From contig CAYFLU010000001.1 of assembly GCA_964343975.1 (NCBI GenBank), forward strand, positions 1 through 64,000: 64,000 nucleotides of DNA. Reading direction: 5' to 3'. Below, piece after piece: positions 1-7,121 of the stretch. The position numbers were made by a program, and so were the translations under genes. Numbering within the stretch: position 1 is the first letter of the stretch; every line of letters begins with the position of its first letter. A model generated the notes under the pieces. The model worked only from the letters and a program-made list of their open reading frames with translations, had not been told where the DNA came from and did no database searches. This DNA is from SCUN01 sp964343975 (GTDB taxonomy: Bacteria; Acidobacteriota; Vicinamibacteria; Vicinamibacterales; SCN-69-37).

Positions 1-299
1 GCCACGTCGAGGTTGCCGCTGAAGTCCCACTGCCCCGGCTTCGGCTCGTGGAGATTCCAGAACACGTACGTGGAGATCGTGTTCAGCCCCATCGCACGGG
101 CCTTCTTCATCCGGTCGCGCCAGTACTCGCGCGGCACGCGCGGGTAGTGCATCTCGCCCGACCGGATCTGGATCGGCCGGCCGTCGTAGACGAACGACGT
201 CCCGCTGACGCCGAAGGTATGCGGAGCCGTCCGTTGCGCATGCGGCGCCGCGGTCCACAGGGCCGCCGCGCACGCCAGAACCAGAGCCAGGCGCTTCAT
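1..299 (-). CDS. Glycoside hydrolase family 35 (beta-galactosidase-like), N-terminal part
   Basis: The reading frame runs off the left window edge, so only about 99 N-terminal residues are seen. They begin with a secretion signal (MKRLALVLACAAALW, then a hydrophobic core) followed by the GH35 entry motif: GEMHYPRVPREYW, then ARAMGLNTISTYVFW and NLHEPKPGQWDF. In GH35 enzymes this is the first strand of the TIM barrel. The family removes terminal beta-galactosyl residues; the signal peptide suggests an exported enzyme for plant or microbial polysaccharide. The catalytic glutamates lie outside the window. A TAGAAT box ends six bases before the ATG, so the mRNA may be leaderless. It is divergent from the M20 peptidase gene. 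Confidence 0.85.
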   Translation of the reverse strand, partial: MKRLALVLACAAALWTAAPHAQRTAPHTFGVSGTSFVYDGRPIQIRSGEMHYPRVPREYWRDRMKKARAMGLNTISTYVFWNLHEPKPGQWDFSGNLDV

Positions 300-305
300 G
301 CCGAA

Positions 306-311
306 ATTCTA
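306..311 (-). promoter_or_regulatory. Putative -10 box, leaderless start of GH35 gene
   Basis: TAGAAT on the minus strand, followed by exactly six bases and then the ATG at 299. A transcript from this box would begin at or next to the start codon. No convincing -35 is visible. Confidence 0.45.
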
Positions 312-354
312 GGTCCCGGAAGGCCCCCGATTAGGGCGGTACACGTGAAAATGA

Positions 355-360
355 GACAAT
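355..360 (+). promoter_or_regulatory. Putative -10 box, leaderless start of M20 peptidase gene
   Basis: GACAAT followed by seven bases and the ATG at 368. TTAGGG at 331-336 is a weak -35 candidate with 18-base spacing. There is no Shine-Dalgarno sequence before the ATG. Confidence 0.4.
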
Positions 361-367
361 AAGCGCG

Positions 368-1663
368 ATGTTTTCACTGGTGGCTACGCTGTTGGCGCTC
401 GTGGTTTCTCGCGCCCCCACTGCCCTGCCGCCGCAGGCGTCGTCCGCAGACGCCGCGGTGGCCGCCACCATCCGGTCCGCCCCCTTCACAGCCGCCGTCG
501 ACGCGCTCTCGCGCGACTTCGACCGGCACCTCCAGGAAACGATCCAGCTCACCGAAATCCCCTCGCCGCCCTTCAAAGAAGCCGCGCGCGCGAAGGTGTT
601 CATGGAGATGCTGAAGGCCACCGGCCTCAGCGACGTGGCGATGGACACCGAGGGCAATGTCACCGGCATCCGTCGTGGCACCGGCGCGCCGGGCGGGCCG
701 ATGATCGCGTTTGCCGCGCACCTCGACACCGTGTTTCCGGAAGGCACGAACGTGAAGGTGCGCCGCGAAGGCACGAAGCTCTTCGCGCCGGGCGTGGGCG
801 ACGACACGCGCTCGCTCGCCGTGCTCCTCGCCTTCGTGCGGGCCCTCAACGCCGCCAAGGTCACGACCACGATGGACATCCTCTTCGTCGGCAACGTCGG
901 CGAAGAAGGCCTCGGCGACCTCCGCGGCACGAAGTTCCTCTTCACGAAGAGCGCCTACAAAGACCGCATCACGATGTTCATCTCGGCGGACGGCACCGCG
1001 CCCGGTAACGAGATCGTGGCCAACGCCGTGGGCAGCAAGCGCTACCGCGTGACCTTCACGGGCCCCGGCGGCCACAGCTATCAGGCCTTCGGCCTCGTGA
1101 ACCCCGCCTTCGCCATGGGCCAGGCCATGGCAAAGATCGGCGCGTTGAAAGTGCCGGCATCGCCGAAGACCACGTTCAACGTCGGCGTGGTCGGCGGCGG
1201 CACGTCGGTGAACTCGATTCCCGACAGCGTGTGGATGGAAGTCGACATGCGCTCGGAATCGAAGGCCGAGCTCGACAAAGTGGAAGCCGCGATGAAGCAG
1301 ATCGTGGCCGACGCGGTGACGGCCGAGAACGCCGCGCGCTCCACGAAGGCCGGCAGGATCACCGCCGACCTGAAACTCGTCGGCGACCGCCCCACCGGCT
1401 CGACCGCAAACGACAGCCGCATCGTGTCGATCGCCTCGGCCTCGGTGCGCGCCTTCGGCCTCACGCCGGTCGTGACCGCCTCGAGCACCGACTCGAACGT
1501 GCCGATCAGCCTCGGCATTCCGGCCATCACGCTCGACGCGGGCGGCACCACCGATCGCAAGCACGCCTTGGAAGAGTGGATCGATCTCGAGAAGACCTCA
1601 AGCCTGCGCGGCATGCAGATGATGCTCGCCACGCTCCTCACCCTCGCGGGAATTCAGGTATGA
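368..1663 (+). CDS. M20-family metallopeptidase (peptidase T/ArgE-like), exported
   Basis: 431 residues. The N-terminus looks like a signal peptide (MFSLVATLLALVV). The di-zinc M20 scaffold is clear: metal ligand motif AAHLDTVF, bridging GVGDDTRSLAV, catalytic GNVGEEGLGDL, a later ligand region FISADG, a dimerisation-domain segment TFTGPGGHSYQAFG and a C-terminal metal-ligand histidine in DRKHALEEW. The family hydrolyses short peptides or N-acyl amino acids; the substrate cannot be read from sequence. The length is normal. The stop overlaps the start of the next gene as ATGA, so the two are translationally coupled. The ATG lies seven bases after a -10-like box. Confidence 0.88.
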   Translation: MFSLVATLLALVVSRAPTALPPQASSADAAVAATIRSAPFTAAVDALSRDFDRHLQETIQLTEIPSPPFKEAARAKVFMEMLKATGLSDVAMDTEGNVTGIRRGTGAPGGPMIAFAAHLDTVFPEGTNVKVRREGTKLFAPGVGDDTRSLAVLLAFVRALNAAKVTTTMDILFVGNVGEEGLGDLRGTKFLFTKSAYKDRITMFISADGTAPGNEIVANAVGSKRYRVTFTGPGGHSYQAFGLVNPAFAMGQAMAKIGALKVPASPKTTFNVGVVGGGTSVNSIPDSVWMEVDMRSESKAELDKVEAAMKQIVADAVTAENAARSTKAGRITADLKLVGDRPTGSTANDSRIVSIASASVRAFGLTPVVTASSTDSNVPISLGIPAITLDAGGTTDRKHALEEWIDLEKTSSLRGMQMMLATLLTLAGIQV

Positions 1664-2016
1664 CGACGCCCCACATCACGATCGCGCAACACTTCGACGG
1701 CCGCGCCAAAGACGTGCTCGCCACCTTCGACCGCATCATGGCCATTGCTCGCGAATGGGGCGACATCAAGACCGAGGCGAAGAAAACCGCCATCCATCTG
1801 ATGAAGACCGAGACGGCCTTCGCCGTGATCGGCACGCGGAAGGACTACCTGATCCTCACCGTGAAGGTCGAGAACGACATCCGCAGCCCGCGCGTCGTGA
1901 AGCACGAACAGACCGCCAGCGGAAAATGGCAGATCGACATCAAGCTGACGAATGCCAAGGAAGTGGATCACGAGCTCCAGCAGTGGATGAGGGCGAGTTA
2001 TCTGCTGGCGAAATAG
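1660..2016 (+). CDS. DUF5655-like small protein
   Basis: 118 residues, starting on the ATGA overlap with the peptidase gene. Visible features are a mixed alpha/beta pattern with KKTAIHLMKTETAFAVIG, LILTVKVENDI and a C-terminal DHELQQWMRASY helix, which resembles the DUF5655 family (small YdeI/DUF1801-like stand-alone domains). There is no signal peptide or membrane segment, so it is probably cytosolic. The function of the family is unknown. Overlap with the peptidase gene implies co-expression, but a shared role is only inference. The family call is moderate. Confidence 0.7.
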   Translation: MTTPHITIAQHFDGRAKDVLATFDRIMAIAREWGDIKTEAKKTAIHLMKTETAFAVIGTRKDYLILTVKVENDIRSPRVVKHEQTASGKWQIDIKLTNAKEVDHELQQWMRASYLLAK

Positions 2017-2031
2017 CGGACGCTCACGGTG

Positions 2032-3138
2032 CTAGAGCAACAACGCCTCCACCCGGTGGGCGTGCACCATCTCCTCCTCATCTGACCATCTGAAGATCGT
2101 AAAGCGGCCGTCCTGAGAGGCCACGAGCGCGACGGCGTCGCGCTGGTCGTGCACGAATTGCGCGGCCGACAGATGCCGCGTGCCGCCGAATTGGCCGGGG
2201 GCGACGACGGCGCTTTCGCTGCCGACGATCGGCTCGGTGACGGTGATGCGCTCCACCGATGCGCTGCCTTTGCGGCGCGTGATCTTCACGCCGAACGCCA
2301 GCACGTCGTAGTGATCGTTCATCACCATCGCGCCGTCGACCGCCGTGAGGCCCGCGATGCCCTCCACCGCCCTCCGCACATCGTCGCTGTCGGCGCCGCT
2401 GTCGGCGCGCATGACGGCGCTGAGGCCGGTGAAGGGCGGGGTCAGGGCGTAGGTCATCGGCGTGACGACCGACAGCAGCCAGGCATCAGACGCCGACGGT
2501 GTCACGAGCAGTGCGCCGCCGCGGCCGTGGCTGCGCATCGAGGCCGCGAGCTGCACGAGCACGTTCAGGGCGTCGGTGCCGGCGCCGGCGGGGCCGACCG
2601 CGCGGACGATGCCGAGGAGCGACTGCAACAGGCCGGGACAATCGGGCACGTCGGCCGTGCGTTCGTCGACGAGCTTGACGGCGTCGCCCTCGAGCACCGC
2701 GACGTTGACGAACTTGCCGATGTTGGCGCGCTGCTTGACGACGAGGAGGCCCGACGTGACGACTTCGAGCACGAAGCAGTACGGCGGCAGGTGCTGCGTC
2801 GTGCCCCACACGAGCAGCTCGCCGTCGACCATCCACACGCCGAGGTGAATGCCGGGGCGCTCCACGGCCTGGGCCAGTTTGGCGAGCGCGTGCGCGGAGA
2901 GCGGCAGCGCATGGCCGAAGTGCAGCGGCTCGCCGGCGCGCTCCGGCGCGACGAGCGCGATCGAAATGCGCGGCACCATGCCTTCTTCACGGCGCAGGCT
3001 CGCCCAGAACGCCGCGTCGATGATCGTCTCGATCATCGTCACATCAGGCGGCGGCACACCCGGGCCGGCATGACGCGAGAAGTGCTCCTGAATGCGCGGG
3101 GCCACCGCGTGCGCGACGGGATACGCTGGTCCGGTCAT
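2032..3138 (-). CDS. DisA_N/diadenylate-cyclase-family protein with N-terminal DACNV-like sensor domain
   Basis: 368 residues, soluble, no signal peptide or membrane segment. The C-terminal 110 residues look like a DisA_N (DAC) nucleotidyltransferase: DGA at residues 268-270, then GGTRHLSAA with Arg321-His322, then a buried strand DAVALVASQDG. Canonical cyclases carry RHR here; this one has RHL, so activity or product may differ. Residues 1-200 resemble the DACNV sensor domain described in front of DAC domains in predicted nucleotide-signalling conflict systems. The ATG overlaps the ATPase stop as TGATG, so the two are co-translated. The product (c-di-AMP or another dinucleotide) is inferred, not shown. 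Confidence 0.72.
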   Translation of the reverse strand: MTGPAYPVAHAVAPRIQEHFSRHAGPGVPPPDVTMIETIIDAAFWASLRREEGMVPRISIALVAPERAGEPLHFGHALPLSAHALAKLAQAVERPGIHLGVWMVDGELLVWGTTQHLPPYCFVLEVVTSGLLVVKQRANIGKFVNVAVLEGDAVKLVDERTADVPDCPGLLQSLLGIVRAVGPAGAGTDALNVLVQLAASMRSHGRGGALLVTPSASDAWLLSVVTPMTYALTPPFTGLSAVMRADSGADSDDVRRAVEGIAGLTAVDGAMVMNDHYDVLAFGVKITRRKGSASVERITVTEPIVGSESAVVAPGQFGGTRHLSAAQFVHDQRDAVALVASQDGRFTIFRWSDEEEMVHAHRVEALLL

Positions 3139-4292
3139 CAAAACGTCCTCCGGGCAATCCACTCGCGATACAACGAATCGGTCAGCAAATACCGCGGGCC
3201 ATCGCGCATGACGATGTCTTCGCGCGTGAGGGCGCCGAGGGCCGATTGCACACTCGACGCGCTCGGCAGGCGATGCCGCTGCCGCACATCCGCCGACAGG
3301 AGCTCGCGCCCCTGCTCGAGCACGAGCGCGCGCAGCACCCCGCGCTGCGCGAGCGTGAGCCGCTGCCACTGCTCTTCGAACACCGTGGCCTGCTGCCGCA
3401 TCATGCGCGTGAGGGTGGTGTGCAGATCCTCCAGCCCCACCGTTTTCCGCCCCGCGGCCTTCACATCGTCCCACGTCTCGTGCGCGAGACGCTGCACGTC
3501 GTAGGGCACGTTGTCGGCGAGGTCGACGAGCGCTTCGCCGAGACCGCGCTCGGCCTTGAGGCCCGACTTCGAGAAGCGCGCTTCGATCCAGTCGCCGAAT
3601 TCCACCGGATCGATCTTCGTGAGGCGCATGACGGGCCCGGCTTTGTAGAACGGCCGGCGCGGGCTGATCATGCGCTCCATGAGCGACGGCTCGGAGCCGG
3701 CGAACACGTAGCCGACCTCGCGCTGCTGCTGCACGGCGGCGCGCAGCGCTTCTTCCACCGCGGTGCCGCCGTCGAACGCCGCGATCGTCTGGAACTCGTC
3801 GAGCGCGATGGCCATGGGCCGCTTGCGCGCGGCCGCGATCTTCGCGGGCAGCGCAAACACCTCGGCCGCGAGCCGCTCCACATCGCGCGGGCTCCGCACC
3901 GTGGGAAACGACAGCGACACCGCGGCACTGCCGGGCCCCACGGCATCCACCGTGACCTCCGGCCGCACCGTGCGCAGCAGCTCACTGGCCCACGCCCGCA
4001 GGCGCCCGGCGGGCGTGTCGGCGGCCAGCAGCGCCTGCGCGTAGGCTTCGAGGAAGCCGATGTAGGAACTCGACCCGGCGACGGTGACCGACACCGTGAG
4101 CACGCGCTCTTTGGCCAGCGCGTCGAGGCTGCGCCGGATGAGCGACGACTTGCCGTAGCGGCGCGGCGAGATGAGGAAGATCTTCTGCCCGGCGCGCAGG
4201 TCTTCCGTGAGGCGATGGTATTCCTCGTCGCGGTCCGCGAACGCGCCGGCCGCGACGATCTCGCCGTAAACGAAGGGGTTGTCGGCTGCCAT
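3138..4292 (-). CDS. Archaeal-type STAND ATPase (ATPase_2 family)
   Basis: 384 residues. Walker A is in ISPRRYGKSSLIRR near residue 42, Walker B in MAIALDEFQTI near residue 166, and the sensor region YVFAGSEPSLMERMI is followed by PVMRLTKIDPVEFGDWIEARF, all hallmarks of the archaeal ATPase_2/STAND clade. A C-terminal winged-helix-like region follows (QWQRLTLAQRGVLRAL through ALTREDIVMRD). STAND ATPases act as signal-sensing switches, often in conflict or regulatory systems. It is first in a two-gene operon with the DisA_N-family protein. The ATG sits against a 41-base inverted repeat, suggesting autoregulation. The partner and trigger are unknown. Confidence 0.85.
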   Translation of the reverse strand: MAADNPFVYGEIVAAGAFADRDEEYHRLTEDLRAGQKIFLISPRRYGKSSLIRRSLDALAKERVLTVSVTVAGSSSYIGFLEAYAQALLAADTPAGRLRAWASELLRTVRPEVTVDAVGPGSAAVSLSFPTVRSPRDVERLAAEVFALPAKIAAARKRPMAIALDEFQTIAAFDGGTAVEEALRAAVQQQREVGYVFAGSEPSLMERMISPRRPFYKAGPVMRLTKIDPVEFGDWIEARFSKSGLKAERGLGEALVDLADNVPYDVQRLAHETWDDVKAAGRKTVGLEDLHTTLTRMMRQQATVFEEQWQRLTLAQRGVLRALVLEQGRELLSADVRQRHRLPSASSVQSALGALTREDIVMRDGPRYLLTDSLYREWIARRTF

Positions 4293-4331
4293 TACCGTGA
4301 TCCACGTAATGATTACGTGAATCAGGGTAAT
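4291..4331. repeat. Large inverted repeat (operator candidate) at the ATPase start codon
   Basis: Two 20-base arms (4291-4310 and 4312-4331) separated by one G. The right arm's reverse complement matches the left arm at 18 of 20 positions. Each arm is itself half-palindromic, being bounded by ATTAC and CACGTAAT/GTAAT words, so the word ATTAC/GTAAT occurs at all four ends. The left arm overlaps the ATG of the ATPase gene. It could be a tandem binding site for an autoregulator, or an RNA hairpin blocking initiation. There is no T-tract, so a terminator is unlikely. Confidence 0.7.
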
Positions 4332-4340
4332 GACGCAAGT

Positions 4341-4433
4341 TCAGTCGGCCGCGAGCACCGTGGTGAGCGGCACGCGCGCCGCCCGGCGCGCCGGCACCCA
4401 GCACGCGAGCGCGGCCACCGGCGGTACCTCGAG
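4341..4433 (-). pseudogene. C-terminal fragment of a MacB/FtsX-type ABC permease
   Basis: About 28 residues before a stop codon read VAALACWVPARRAARVPL and then TTVLAAD. This is the characteristic tail of FtsX-like permeases (ending PARRAARVDP in intact homologues). Everything upstream is missing: beyond about 4433 the same kind of gene continues on the opposite strand. This is a remnant with no start or membrane segment of its own. Confidence 0.6.
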
Positions 4434-4613
4434 GGCGTCGAGCCGCTCGGTCACCGGCTCGTGTCGCGCGGGCGCGACTACACGATCATCGGCGTTGTGG
4501 CGACGACGACGTCGGAGGCGTTTGGGGAGGCGCCGACGCCGGTCGTGTACTACGCGTATCGCGACCGGGTGCCGATCGCCGGGGAGGTGCATCTGCGCGC
4601 GAAGCCCGGCGGG
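4434..4613 (+). pseudogene. Internal fragment of a MacB-type ABC permease (periplasmic domain)
   Basis: About 60 residues resembling the MacB periplasmic core domain: EPLGHRLVSRGRDYTIIGVV, then EAPTPVVYYAY and HLRAKPGG. In intact genes this segment is flanked by transmembrane helices, which are absent here. The left end abuts the oppositely oriented permease tail and the right end reads in frame into a histidine-kinase segment near 4610. It is a truncated internal piece with no credible start codon. Confidence 0.55.
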
Positions 4614-5396
4614 CTGTCGCCGTTCGATGTGGTGCAGCAGTCGCTGCAAGCCGTGCGCCGCGGTGACGCGCGCGTCGTTGCCGGCGAATTCCCCGACGAA
4701 GTGCAGCCGGTCGTGACCGAGCTCAATGCGCTGCTCGCGCATCAGCAGGAGGCCGTGGCACGGGCGCAGGCCAGCGCGGGCGATCTCGCGCACGGGCTCA
4801 AGACGCCGCTCGCGATCTTGTTACAGGAGGCCGAGCGCGCCGAAGCGCAGGGACAGACGACGCTCGCGCACACGCTGCGGCAGCAGCTCGCGCGCATGGA
4901 GCGTCAGGTCGACGCGCACCTCGCGCGCGCCCGCGCCGCCGCCTCGGGCGCCACGCTCGACGCGCGCGCGAACGTGGCCGATGTCATCGCCGGCCTCACG
5001 CGCACCGTCGAGCGCCTCTACGCCGACCGCGCGCTGGCGATTCGCACAGACATCGCCCCTGCCCTGCACGTGCGCGTGCAGGCGCAGGACCTCGAGGAAG
5101 TGCTCGGCAATGTGCTCGACAACGCGTGCAAATGGGCGCGCACCGCCATCGCAGTGACAGCGCACGCGCAGGGCACAACAGTGACAGTGCTGGTGGATGA
5201 CGATGGCGCGGGATTGGCGCCGGCGATGCGGGTGGCGGTGCTCGAGCGCGGCGTGCGCGCAGACGAAACGGCGCCAGGCACGGGCCTCGGCCTGGCGATC
5301 GCGAAAGACATCGCCGGGCTCTACGGCGGCACGATCACGCTCGACACGAGCCCCACAGGCGGCCTCAGAGTCGCAATCACCCTCCCAGCGGCGTAA
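4614..5396 (+). pseudogene. PhoQ-like sensor histidine kinase lacking its N-terminal sensor half
   Basis: About 260 residues: HAMP-end/dimerisation segment FPDEVQPVVTELNALL, phospho-acceptor region AGDLAHGLKTPLAILL (His in LAHGLKTP), N-box EEVLGNVLDNACKWAR, G1 VDDDGAGL, G2 GTGLGLAIAKDIAGLYGG, and a normal C-terminal end. The periplasmic sensor and both transmembrane helices are missing; upstream sequence in the same frame is permease-like instead. No start codon with a ribosome-binding site is visible at the junction and no response regulator is adjacent. It is probably non-functional, or an assembly chimera. Confidence 0.65.
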
Positions 5397-5412
5397 CGAC
5401 GAGAGCGGTGCA

Positions 5413-5461
5413 CCCTGGACCTAAAGGTCCAGGGCTCCAACGCAAGGTCCAGGGCTCCAAC
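5413..5461. repeat. REP-like inverted and direct repeats
   Basis: A perfect 10-base inverted repeat (5413-5422 and 5425-5434, two-base spacer) whose right arm belongs to an 18-base unit (AAGGTCCAGGGCTCCAAC) occurring at 5424-5441 and again at 5444-5461. It lies between the convergent kinase remnant and the EF-P gene. It looks like a dispersed extragenic palindromic element; copies elsewhere in the genome cannot be checked here. Confidence 0.65.
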
Positions 5462-5463
5462 TA

Positions 5464-5547
5464 GAGGCCTCCGTGCCTCTGCGTCTCCGTGTCGCTCGAG
5501 ACCCCGGAGCTCTTCTCCGTGTCTCCGTGTCTCCGTGTCGCTTTTTT
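5464..5547. repeat. Degenerate CTCCGTGT tandem repeat ending in a T-run
   Basis: Variants of CTCCGTGTC recur around 5469, 5485, 5515, 5523 and 5531, and a T6 run follows (5542-5547). The last three copies are in perfect tandem with eight-base spacing. AGAGGC and GCCTCT at 5464-5481 form a small hairpin. On the minus strand it reads as ACACGGAG units. Confidence 0.6.
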
Positions 5548-5549
5548 GC

Positions 5550-6125
5550 CTACGCCCGCCCTGCGAACTCGCGCGTCTCCGTGTGGACCTTGATCTTCTC
5601 GCCTTCTTTGATGAAGAGCGGCACACGCACTTCCATGCCGGTGTTGGTGTGCGCGATCTTGGTCACCGAGCCGCTCGACGTATCGCCACGCACTGCGGGT
5701 TCGGCGTCAACGATCGTCATCTCGACGTGCGGCGGGAACTGGAGGCTGATCGGGTTCCCGTTGTACTTGTGCATCGCGATCTCGAGGTTGTCGACGAGGA
5801 AGTCCTTGTCTTCGCCCACCGAGTCGGCCGAGAGCGTGAGCGTCTCGTACGATTCCTGATCCATGAAGTGGAAGCCGTCGCCGTCCTTGTACAGGAAGGT
5901 GGCGGGCACTTTCACCAGATCCGGTTCACCGAACTTGTCGCCGGCCTTGAACGTGCGGTCGAACACGGCCTTGGTCAGGAGGTTGCGCATCTTCAGGCGC
6001 ACGAGCGTCTGTCCACCACGCGCGGTCGGCTTGGAGACTTCGACTTCCAGGCAGTGGTACGGCGCGTTCTCGTACTCGAAGAACATCTTGCGCTTGATCT
6101 CGATCGCTTCAATGAGGCTGGCCAT
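5550..6125 (-). CDS. efp: Elongation factor P family protein, EfpL/YeiP-type loop
   Basis: 191 residues with the three-domain EF-P layout: N-terminal KOW-like domain, a middle OB domain (FHFMDQESYETLTL) and a C-terminal OB domain ending EGEKIKVHTETREF. EF-P relieves ribosomes stalled on consecutive prolines. The beta3-beta4 loop reads SKPTARGGQT, two residues longer than the usual KPGKGQ loop and closely matching the SPTARGAAT loop of E. coli YeiP (EfpL). The tip residue is therefore arginine, not the modified lysine of classical EF-P. No second EF-P gene is in the window. TAGAAT lies six bases before the ATG, suggesting leaderless translation. Confidence 0.9.
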   Translation of the reverse strand: MASLIEAIEIKRKMFFEYENAPYHCLEVEVSKPTARGGQTLVRLKMRNLLTKAVFDRTFKAGDKFGEPDLVKVPATFLYKDGDGFHFMDQESYETLTLSADSVGEDKDFLVDNLEIAMHKYNGNPISLQFPPHVEMTIVDAEPAVRGDTSSGSVTKIAHTNTGMEVRVPLFIKEGEKIKVHTETREFAGRA

Positions 6126-6131
6126 CCGGAC

Positions 6132-6137
6132 ATTCTA
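6132..6137 (-). promoter_or_regulatory. Putative -10 box, leaderless start of EF-P gene
   Basis: TAGAAT on the minus strand, six bases before the ATG at 6125, with no ribosome-binding site between them. Confidence 0.45.
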
Positions 6138-6178
6138 CCGGTGAGGCGCGCCCCGGACCTAGCGTGAGCTCCCGCGGG

Positions 6179-6649
6179 TCAGCGGGGCGTCTTCGTCTGC
6201 TTCGGATTGGGCTTGGCGAGCGGCACAGCGGTGACCTCAATCGCGCCGTCGGTATAGCCCGCCGCGTACTCCTTGCCGCCGATCTTCACGCCGGCAAACG
6301 TGACCTTGAGATCGAACGGATAGCCGTACACGTGCAACACGCGCGCGGCCATCTTGTCGTCGCGTACCGTCCAGGCGAAGAGCTCACTCGGAAACGGCCC
6401 GTGCCCGCAGAGGCACTCCATCAGGAAATTCGGCGAGTCCTTCACGCGCGCATCCACCACGCTGAGGTCCCAGCCGATGCCCTTGCCGTCGGCATCGACG
6501 TTGCGCTCGGCGATGAGCGTGAGGTCTTTCGAGAGCGCGGCCGTGAACTTGGCGTCTTTCGCCGCGGCCTTGAAGGAGAGGAGCGGCGCCGCCGCCACCG
6601 CGGAAACGCCAAGCATGAGAGCCACAAGAACCGCTGAAACGAAGCGCAT
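6179..6649 (-). CDS. Exported hypothetical protein
   Basis: 156 residues. The N-terminal MRFVSAVLVALMLGVSAVAA is a signal peptide, followed by a small mixed domain with three clustered features: SKDLTLIAERNVDADGKGIGW, a cysteine pair LMECLCGHGPFPSELFAW, and a beta-rich C-terminus. I do not recognise the family. The two cysteines (CLC) could bind metal or form a disulfide after export. I chose the ATG at 6649 because the signal peptide starts there; the frame stays open further upstream without a credible start. It is probably periplasmic. Confidence 0.6.
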   Translation of the reverse strand: MRFVSAVLVALMLGVSAVAAAPLLSFKAAAKDAKFTAALSKDLTLIAERNVDADGKGIGWDLSVVDARVKDSPNFLMECLCGHGPFPSELFAWTVRDDKMAARVLHVYGYPFDLKVTFAGVKIGGKEYAAGYTDGAIEVTAVPLAKPNPKQTKTPR

Positions 6650-6684
6650 GAGACAGGATCTTACGCGAGTGACCTCGACACGAG

Positions 6685-7065
6685 CTACGTCGACACGAGC
6701 CACGCCACCGCGGCGTCGCGTTCGGTGAACACGCGCACGTTGATGCCGCGATTGAGACAGGTGGTCTCCCAGAAGCGCACGTCCTCGATCGGCCCCGGCA
6801 GTGCCGGGAGCAACACCGCTTCCTTGAACGTGCCGGCAAGCCCGGCGCTTAGCAACATGTCGGCGAGCGCGTAGAGATCGAACGGCGAATGACCGCCGGC
6901 CAGCGCCGTGCAATTGCCGAGGAGAAGCGGCCGCGTCATCGCCCGCGCGCCGTCGATCGTGGCATGCACCGCCGCGCTCAACTGGGACGGCGACAAGACG
7001 CCGACATAGTGAGTTTCAAGAATGGGAAATGACGCGTGTTCCGTCATTTCCAGATGCCACGACAT
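6685..7065 (-). CDS. STAS/SpoIIAA-like small protein
   Basis: 126 residues, soluble. The N-terminus (FPILETHYVGVLSPSQL then AAVHATIDGARAM) is followed by LLLGNCTAL, LYALADMLLSAGL and a last strand INVRVFTERDAAVAWL. This alternation resembles STAS/SpoIIAA-like domains of the kind found in acidobacterial genomes. Its partner or ligand is unknown. The start is set by the GGAGCGGGCC stretch before the ATG at 7065, a weak ribosome-binding site. The family call is tentative. Confidence 0.55.
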   Translation of the reverse strand: MSWHLEMTEHASFPILETHYVGVLSPSQLSAAVHATIDGARAMTRPLLLGNCTALAGGHSPFDLYALADMLLSAGLAGTFKEAVLLPALPGPIEDVRFWETTCLNRGINVRVFTERDAAVAWLVST

Positions 7066-7121
7066 GGCCCGCTCCGAACGTCCGCAGCTTCGATTATTCA
7101 CCCGCGCCGCGGCGCCGGCGG

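Noticed and set aside
374..1564. A 396-codon open frame antisense to the M20 peptidase.
   Set aside because: Shadow of a real gene with Arg/His/Gly-rich composition and no start signals.
4423..4433. Adjacent GGTACC and CTCGAG sites exactly at the permease fragment junction, as in a cloning polylinker.
   Set aside because: Such six-base GC-rich words are common here and no other vector sequence is present; a natural or assembly junction is the simpler reading.
5464..5547. The tandem CTCCGTGT units as a CRISPR-like array.
   Set aside because: Units are directly adjacent without unique spacers and no cas gene is present.
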